Source: Nothopassalora personata (taxonomy: Eukaryota > Ascomycota > Dothideomycetes > Mycosphaerellales > Mycosphaerellaceae). From it: a DNA stretch of 64,000 bases. Under the pieces are notes generated by a model that did not search any database, was not told where the DNA came from, and saw nothing but the letters and a program-made list of their open reading frames with translations. The stretch lies in NCBI GenBank assembly GCA_033816765.1, contig CM066288.1:1860001-1924000 (forward strand), read 5' to 3'. Below are positions 58,136 to 64,000 of this stretch, piece by piece (positions within the stretch are counted from its first letter, which is position 1; every line of letters starts with the position of its first letter). The position numbers and the translations under genes were made by a program.

Positions 58136-61100
58136 CTTTCTAGTTCCTAGGTATTTTCTAATTCGTCGTATCCTTTCCATTTAACAAGGTATCGCTAACC
58201 TTTCTTATCTAGGATTCTTTCGACTTCGAATTCGTTTTCTACTTCCGGCTCGAAATGGAAGCTCTCCTAGTAGGGTGTTTCGGCGTCTACGGGTTCTAAC
58301 TTAGAGATATGGAAGACTAGGTGGATTCTTGCGTCTAGTAGTAGTCGTAGGCGGTAGTTAACTAGTCCTATAACTTTGTCGATAAAAAATGGTCTAACCT
58401 TGACGTAATCTAGTTTCTTAGTCTATCTTCTTATTCTTGTCGTCCTATAGAGAGCGCCTTCACGCGGCGGACGACGTAAGTATCTTCGTTACGACGAAGA
58501 GAAACTAAGACTCTCTCTCTCGAAAAATACAAGCCTACTCGACTCGAAACAAGAAAAGACAGGTCGGACGAACCGAACGAACGAGATACGCTCAAAATCT
58601 ACAAACAAGAACTCCGGAACTGCGAGAAGGGAAAGCGACGTACATAGCGTACACGTCGCTCGAACAACGAAGGCGCTGTCTACCTGTCGTCCCGGCAAAC
58701 CACGTAAACTGCCGGCTGGAACCAAGAGAGGCGTTTAGGGGCGCAAACCACGTATACTGCACGGCTGGAACCAAGAGAGGCCGAGGGGGGGACGACAGCG
58801 AGGCCACTGCGACCGAGGAGCTACACTCGAGACCGGAGAACGCGACTGGATTGAAACAGAGGCAACGGGTGTTTCTTGGGATTTTGCTCGGTGCGTACGG
58901 GTACGGCCGGCTTGGCTTTTTAAAACAAGAACGAGACACGGGCGCAAAACTTGTCTCGCCCGGGGCAAGGCGACAAACCGCAATTCTCGACAAGACACGA
59001 CTACCGGGTACGCGCGTACTACGCCGCAATATATTCGATTTACGGTTCGAATAGCGAGCGTTGCTCGCATCTTTTAAGGAGTTTTTACGTCCGGGGTACG
59101 ACGGGGCTTTTCTCCTTCTCTCAAATTTTGGTCTCGTTCTCGAGACCCGTGTTGCATAGTCTTTGACTCAAATAGCACGTTAATGGAATAATCAATCAAT
59201 CAATCAATCTTATTCTTAAGTTTTTTATAAGGAGATAGACCTTATCCCCCTCTTTTAGCAGAGGTGCCATTTTTCTCGCGTCCTACCGTTATTAAGACAG
59301 TTTATGTTATGCATCTTCGATCGCCTTGCGTGTTTCTTTATGCACTTCCTTAAGAGTATCCGTCGTTACGATTGCTCTTTCGGCTTATAGGTGGGATCTA
59401 GGTGTTCTAAATAGGTTAGGATCTTTACTAAAGTTCGCATAAAATGGTGTCGTTAAAGTTGTCTCTAATTTATAGTTGTTTAGTGTAATCTACGCTATTG
59501 GCAATAACAAGACCTAGTTGTCTTATACATAATTAATGTAGTGTCGTAGGTATTATTCTAGCGTTTAATTCATCCTTTCGGTTTATCCGTCTATTTCCGG
59601 ATGATATGCTATTAATAGCTTATGTTTAATTCCGATCGTTCCTATAAGCGTCTTCTAGTAATTTAATGTGAATAGCTTGTCTCTATCCGTTATAAACGCT
59701 TAAGGGAATCCGTGATACCGGATAAGTCTATCTAGTACGAGGTATCCGAGCTGCTCTACATTGTACGTTTCCGATGTAGGAATGAAGTGTGCGTATTTCG
59801 TAAGTCTATTAACTATAACTAGTATCATGTCGTATAGTTGTTTCGTAACTTAATCTCTTAACGGTAGGAGTTTCGTAATAAAGTCCATTATGACTTCGTC
59901 CCATGGTTTCGTCGGTAGTGTCCTAAACTATAGGTAACCGTATTTTGCATGTCTCGTAGCCTTGATTCGTTAGTAGTATACGCATTGTTTAATGTAGCGT
60001 GATACCTTAAGTCTCATTTATGGGAATGAGAAGCTACGCTATATTAGGTCCATTGTTTTTAAAGTTCTAGGGTGTCTATAAGTTAGTCCGTCGTGATGTT
60101 ATCGTATACATTCTTCTTCTCGATCCTTAGGTACTTAGTATTTTCCTTACGATATAGGGAATTGTTCGTCCCTGTCGCCTAATATCCGTACGATGTTATT
60201 AAATTCTCTTATGTTAGTACTAAGACTTCCGTCGGGGTTCGTCTTTAATATCTTATGTTGCACTAGTTCTTTTTCTTCTATATAGTCGCTTCTTCGGCTT
60301 AGCGCGTCGGCGCGGCCATTCTCTCGTCCTAGAGTATATTTAATTTTGAACTTATACTGTCCTAGTAGCTCCGACTAGCGGGCTTGCCTTCGGGTAAGTT
60401 CTTTCGTCGTCGTGAAGTACGTAAGATTCTTATAGTTAGAAAGAATCGTTAACTTCGGTAGGCCCTCGACATATACTCTCTAATGTTACATAGTAGCAAT
60501 AATAGCTAGAAGCTCTTTATTATAGATGTCGTAGTTCTATTCCGCTGTAGTCATTTTCCGGGAGTAATAGGCTACTAGGTGTCTTTACCTATCGTATGTC
60601 TATGTTAGACATGCGCCTATTGCTATATTAGACGCATCGGTCTCGATGTAGACTTCCTTACTACTATCGAATAGTCGAAGCGTAGGGGCTAAAGCGCATT
60701 ATTCCTTAAGTTTCTTAAACGCTTTAGTCTGTTCCTTTCCCCATTTCTAAGTAACGTCTTTTCTCGTAAGCATCGTTATTAGTGCTACTATTTTTGCGTA
60801 GTCCTTAATGAATTTCCGGTTGTAGTTCGCTAGTCTAAGGAATGATTGTACGTCCTTAACTGTTTTCGGTTCTAGCCATTCTCTAATTAACTATGTCTTC
60901 GTAGGGTCGATCGTTATCCCTATAGTACTAATAATAAAGCCTAAGAATTTAACTTCTTTCTTATAGAATTCGCATTTCTCGGGTGCCGTCTTGAATCCTA
61001 ATTGCGTAAGTCGTTCGAAGACGTCCTAGACTTGTTTTATGTGCTCCTATAGGGATCCTTTCGTATAGACTAGTATGTCGTCTATGTAAGCGATAACGTA

Positions 61101-61290
61101 TACGTCGAGTAGGTCTCTAAGTGTTTCGTTAACAAGGTCCTAGTAGGATGCGGGTACGTTAGTTAATCCTATTGGTATAACTAAGAATTCGTAAAGTCCG
61201 TATCTTGTCCTAAAGGCGGTTTTCCATTCTTCTCCTTCTACTATTCGTATAGCATAAAAGGCATCTCGTATTACGTTACAAGTAGTTAGA
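58100..61290 (-). mobile_element. RIP-mutated chromodomain Ty3/Gypsy element, 5' truncated
   Basis: Reading the minus strand through RIP stops gives the RT catalytic motif YIDDILVY at 61,065-61,088 and an RNase H region. An integrase with all three acidic residues follows (WDEVIMDFITK near 59,900, FITDRDKLF near 59,685, and AYHPEIDG then TERMN near 59,590). A chromodomain ends the protein (FEVERILDKK near 58,220, then RYLVKWKGYD near 58,180). Gag and protease are missing, so it is 5' truncated near 61,290. SINE-like copy 3 splits the element between integrase and chromodomain. Chromodomains guide integration into heterochromatin in this group. Confidence 0.85.
58439..59207 (+). mobile_element. 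SINE-like retroelement, copy 3
   Basis: This 769-bp copy has a perfect 10-bp duplication TCTTATTCTT at 58429-58438 and 59208-59217. It has the longest tail, with about four AATC units against two in the others, and seven Gs in the central G run. It is inserted in the chromodomain Gypsy element. Confidence 0.9.
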
Positions 61291-61424
61291 AGTCATGAAA
61301 TGGGCTTATAAAGGTGTTTCAAAAGTAGATAGTAGATTGTATGTGTCTAAGCTAGAATTGAAGGGGCTGTTTATGAAAAGGCTACAGGTAACTAATTAAT
61401 GTTACCTAATTCTTAGCAGCTACT

Positions 61425-62185
61425 GTCGTCCTATAGAGAGCGCCTTCACGCGGCGGACGACGTAAGTATCTTCGTTACGACGAAGAGAAACTAAGACTCT
61501 CTCTCTCGAAAAATACAAGCCTACTCGACTCGAAACAAGAAAAGACAGGTCGGACGAACCGAACGAACGAGATACGCTCAAAATCTACAAACAAGAACTC
61601 CGGAACTGCGAGAAGGGAAAGCGACGTACATAGCGTACACGTCGCTCGAACAACGAAGGCGCTGTCTACCTGTCGTCCCGGCAAACCACGTAAACTGCCG
61701 GCTGGAACCAAGAGAGGCGTTTAGGGGCGCAAACCACGTATACTGCACGGCTGGAACCAAGAGAGGCCGAGGGGGGGACGACAGCGAGGCCACTGCGACC
61801 GAGGAGCTACACTCGAGACCGGAGAACGCGACTGGATTGAAACAGAGGCAACGGGTGTTTCTTGGGATTTTGCTCGGTGCGTACGGGTACGGCCGGCTTG
61901 GCTTTTTAAAACAAGAACGAGACACGGGCGCAAAACTTGTCTCGCCCGGGGCAAGGCGACAAACCGCAATTCTCGACAAGACACGACTACCGGGTACGCG
62001 CGTACTACGCCGCAATATATTCGATTTACGGTTCGAATAGCGAGCGTTGCTCGCATCTTTTAAGGAGTTTTTACGTCCGGGGTACGACGGGGCTTTTCTC
62101 CTTCTCTCAAATTTTGGTCTCGTTCTCGAGACCCGTGTTGCATAGTCTTTGACTCAAATAGCACGTTAATGGAATAATCAATCAA
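61425..62185 (+). mobile_element. SINE-like retroelement, copy 4
   Basis: This 761-bp copy has a perfect 14-bp duplication TCTTAGCAGCTACT at 61411-61424 and 62186-62199. Seven Gs are in the central run, as in copy 3, so copies 3 and 4 share a source subfamily. It lies just past the truncated end of the Gypsy element. Confidence 0.9.
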
Positions 62186-62199
62186 TCTTAGCAGCTACT

Positions 62200-64000
62200 A
62201 CCTTAGGTTTAATTAGGCTACAGCGCCGGTATACGCTTAGATTGTAACACACCCCCTTAGCTTGTGCGGCTTGTAGGTAAATAAGCTAATCGTATATAAT
62301 CGCGTACACCCTATCTATTACCTATTACCCTACCTACCCACCTCATAACGTTAGGCTTCGTTACTACGTGCTTGTTAGAGCTCCATTATAAGCTACATAG
62401 TAGGGCGCTAAGTTAGCGTTTTAGGTAAGGCTATTGTCCTAGCCTTACATCCCCATTTATAATCTTACTAAGTCCCTCATACTATAGTTAACCTATATAA
62501 TAGGTTCTGAACGATGTGAATCTTATCCGGTGGGGTGGCTAAGCTGTTCTTATAGTACTAAACGGTAAGGCGTGCTATCTCCCTATATTTTAACGGACAT
62601 GTAAGGTTATAGGTTCGAGTCCTAGGGGTTATTATATCTGCTGAATTTATTGCTTAGCCTATCGTCCGCTTCAATGTCCGCTCTATTATTCTTAATTAAA
62701 ATCCTAGGTATTATAGTACGCTATTACTTCGGCAATTAGGGTGCCTTACTACTATCTAGTGACCGCGCACATGTGACTTCGGTTACGGTCTTAGAGAACT
62801 CCGCTTCCTACCTTAGGTAGAGATTATTATTTAGCTACGTCCTAGTAGGAACTCTTTTGCCTAATAAAAGGTCTTTATAGCTTATAAAGGCCTTATCTTT
62901 TTACTTAGGGTAAGGGTAATTCTAGCGACGGTAGTACTGTAGGTACTACACGCCTAGCGGGTAGAGATGCTGTCTTTAAGTAAGGTAAGGACGATAATAG
63001 AGGCATCGATAATGTCATAACGATCGTTATGATATAGTAACGGAGGTAGTAATAGTAATACTACTAGCAGCGAGGTTAATAGTGTTTCGGCGCCTATGAT
63101 TAGCTACGCCGTTATAGGTGCTTATACGCTACACCGCTACTAGTAATAGGGGCGTTTCCGGTCCTTTTACTATAGGCTAATAGGAGTCCGAGAAACACCT
63201 AGTACTAATAGTACTAGGGTAGCGCCGGTAAATAGTAGACGCTTACTCTAGCGGTAGCGGCGCTAGCGGCGCTAGGCGGTAGTGCGGAGCCGATAGAGGA
63301 GACAGTAGTACCGAACATACTATATAGCCTCTACCGGTCTATGTTAGTTAAAGAAAGAGGAAGGGTTTAGAACTGAAGAGGTGTTTTTATATAGTCCTAC
63401 TACTGGTTCCTTCCTATTTTAGCATAAAAAGGATAAAAGGGAAGTTGCATCTATCCGAATGCGGAAGGAGAGGCATAATGGAAGCAGCGCTTAGTAGTAG
63501 CTAATTACTATATCGTGCATACTATAATACGCCGAGAAGAGGAGTCCTATAGTTAAAGCCTAGTGCTAGTAACTGTCGAGAAGAGCTACTAGTATAGTAG
63601 GCCTACGCATCTTAAGCGTTATTATTACCTCCTAAGATAATGCGGCTAGTGTTAGCATCTATAGTAGGCGCTAAGGAGCGTGGATCTACGCCTTCCTTAG
63701 CTATGTTAAGTAGCTTTACGAAGTGCTTGTACTTTTATAGTAGTAGTAGCTTAGTAAGCCTATCTATAGGTATGTCGTTAGTGTTAAGATACCAAATCTC
63801 GATATCTCCTCGTTAGTCTCTCTAGCGGAGCTAATGGTAATGGATGTTAATATAGCGTAGCTTAATGTTAAGCTTTTGCCCTTACTAGTTAATAAGTCGA
63901 ATAGTCTAGGTATTATTATAGTATAGGTGTGTGCACTAGTTAAACTCGAGATAGATCTCGGCGAAGATGCGTTCCTACTAGATTAGCTCTAATGCCGCTT
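62200..64000. repeat. RIP-mutated repeat DNA, right edge
   Basis: The base composition is again RIP-like, with no intact coding sequence. TGTAACACACCCCC near 62,245 looks like the start of a fungal Gypsy LTR. I could not assign the rest; it may be an old element running past the window edge. Confidence 0.6.
62530..62625 (+). other. tRNA-like promoter boxes
   Basis: GGTGGCTAAGCT near 62,534 resembles an A box, and GGTTCGAGTCC at 62,612-62,622 is a perfect B box. The T-arm nearly pairs, but the acceptor does not. It is probably a tRNA-derived relic within the RIP-mutated DNA, not a working tRNA. Confidence 0.35.

Noticed and set aside
62245..62300. Complete LTR at the right edge
   Set aside because: Only a TGTAACA-type start is visible; no matching second LTR or end was found within the window.

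Overview
This looks like nuclear chromosomal DNA of a filamentous ascomycete. A Dothideomycete-type genome is my best guess, an inference from gene content, short GT-AG introns (about 48-181 bp) and RIP-like repeat mutation. The window has three parts: a RIP-mutated repeat flank (1 to about 3,540), a gene-rich island (about 3,600-42,800), and a second RIP-mutated nest of transposons (about 42,850-64,000).

The gene island, left to right, holds: an Aim32-like mitochondrial thioredoxin-fold protein; a broken hypothetical gene; a beta-helix-like gene; a small foldback/repeat relic; tRNA-Cys(GCA); a short four-exon protein with a signal-like segment; a Serinc/TMS1 membrane protein; a DUF2235 alpha/beta hydrolase; a 4-coumarate-CoA-ligase-like adenylating enzyme; a Ser/Thr/Gly-rich surface-type protein; two tandem J-domain genes, both with disrupted frames; a 124-142 bp minisatellite; a small hypothetical gene; a complete Hsp110 (Sse1/Hsp88) gene; a CALB-type lipase; a tiny three-exon metallothionein-like gene encoding 26 residues; a 55-residue Cys/His-rich zinc-binding-type protein; a Ure2-like glutathione S-transferase; a three-exon BTB protein with a long disordered tail; a hydrophilic stress-type protein; and a peroxiredoxin-like protein. 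Exon joins were accepted only where GT-AG sites and reading phase agreed and the joined protein made sense.

The flanks have very few CpA/TpG and many TpA dinucleotides, and stop codons sit where Trp or Gln is expected, as RIP leaves them. Reading through these stops identifies a Tad-like LINE (RNase H), a 4.3-kb element with terminal inverted repeats and a long unassigned reading frame, a full Ty3/Gypsy element (Gag to integrase), and a 5'-truncated chromodomain Gypsy element.

The clearest unusual feature is a family of four almost identical 758-769 bp elements. Each has a perfect 10-15 bp target-site duplication, a variable (AATC)n tail and a 5' hairpin, so they look like young non-autonomous, SINE-like retrotransposons. 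They show no sign of RIP although they sit inside RIP-damaged DNA. Other points of interest are the TIR element with its unassigned protein, the tiny metallothionein-like gene, the broken J-domain pair close to Hsp110, and an in-frame stop-free intron in Hsp110.
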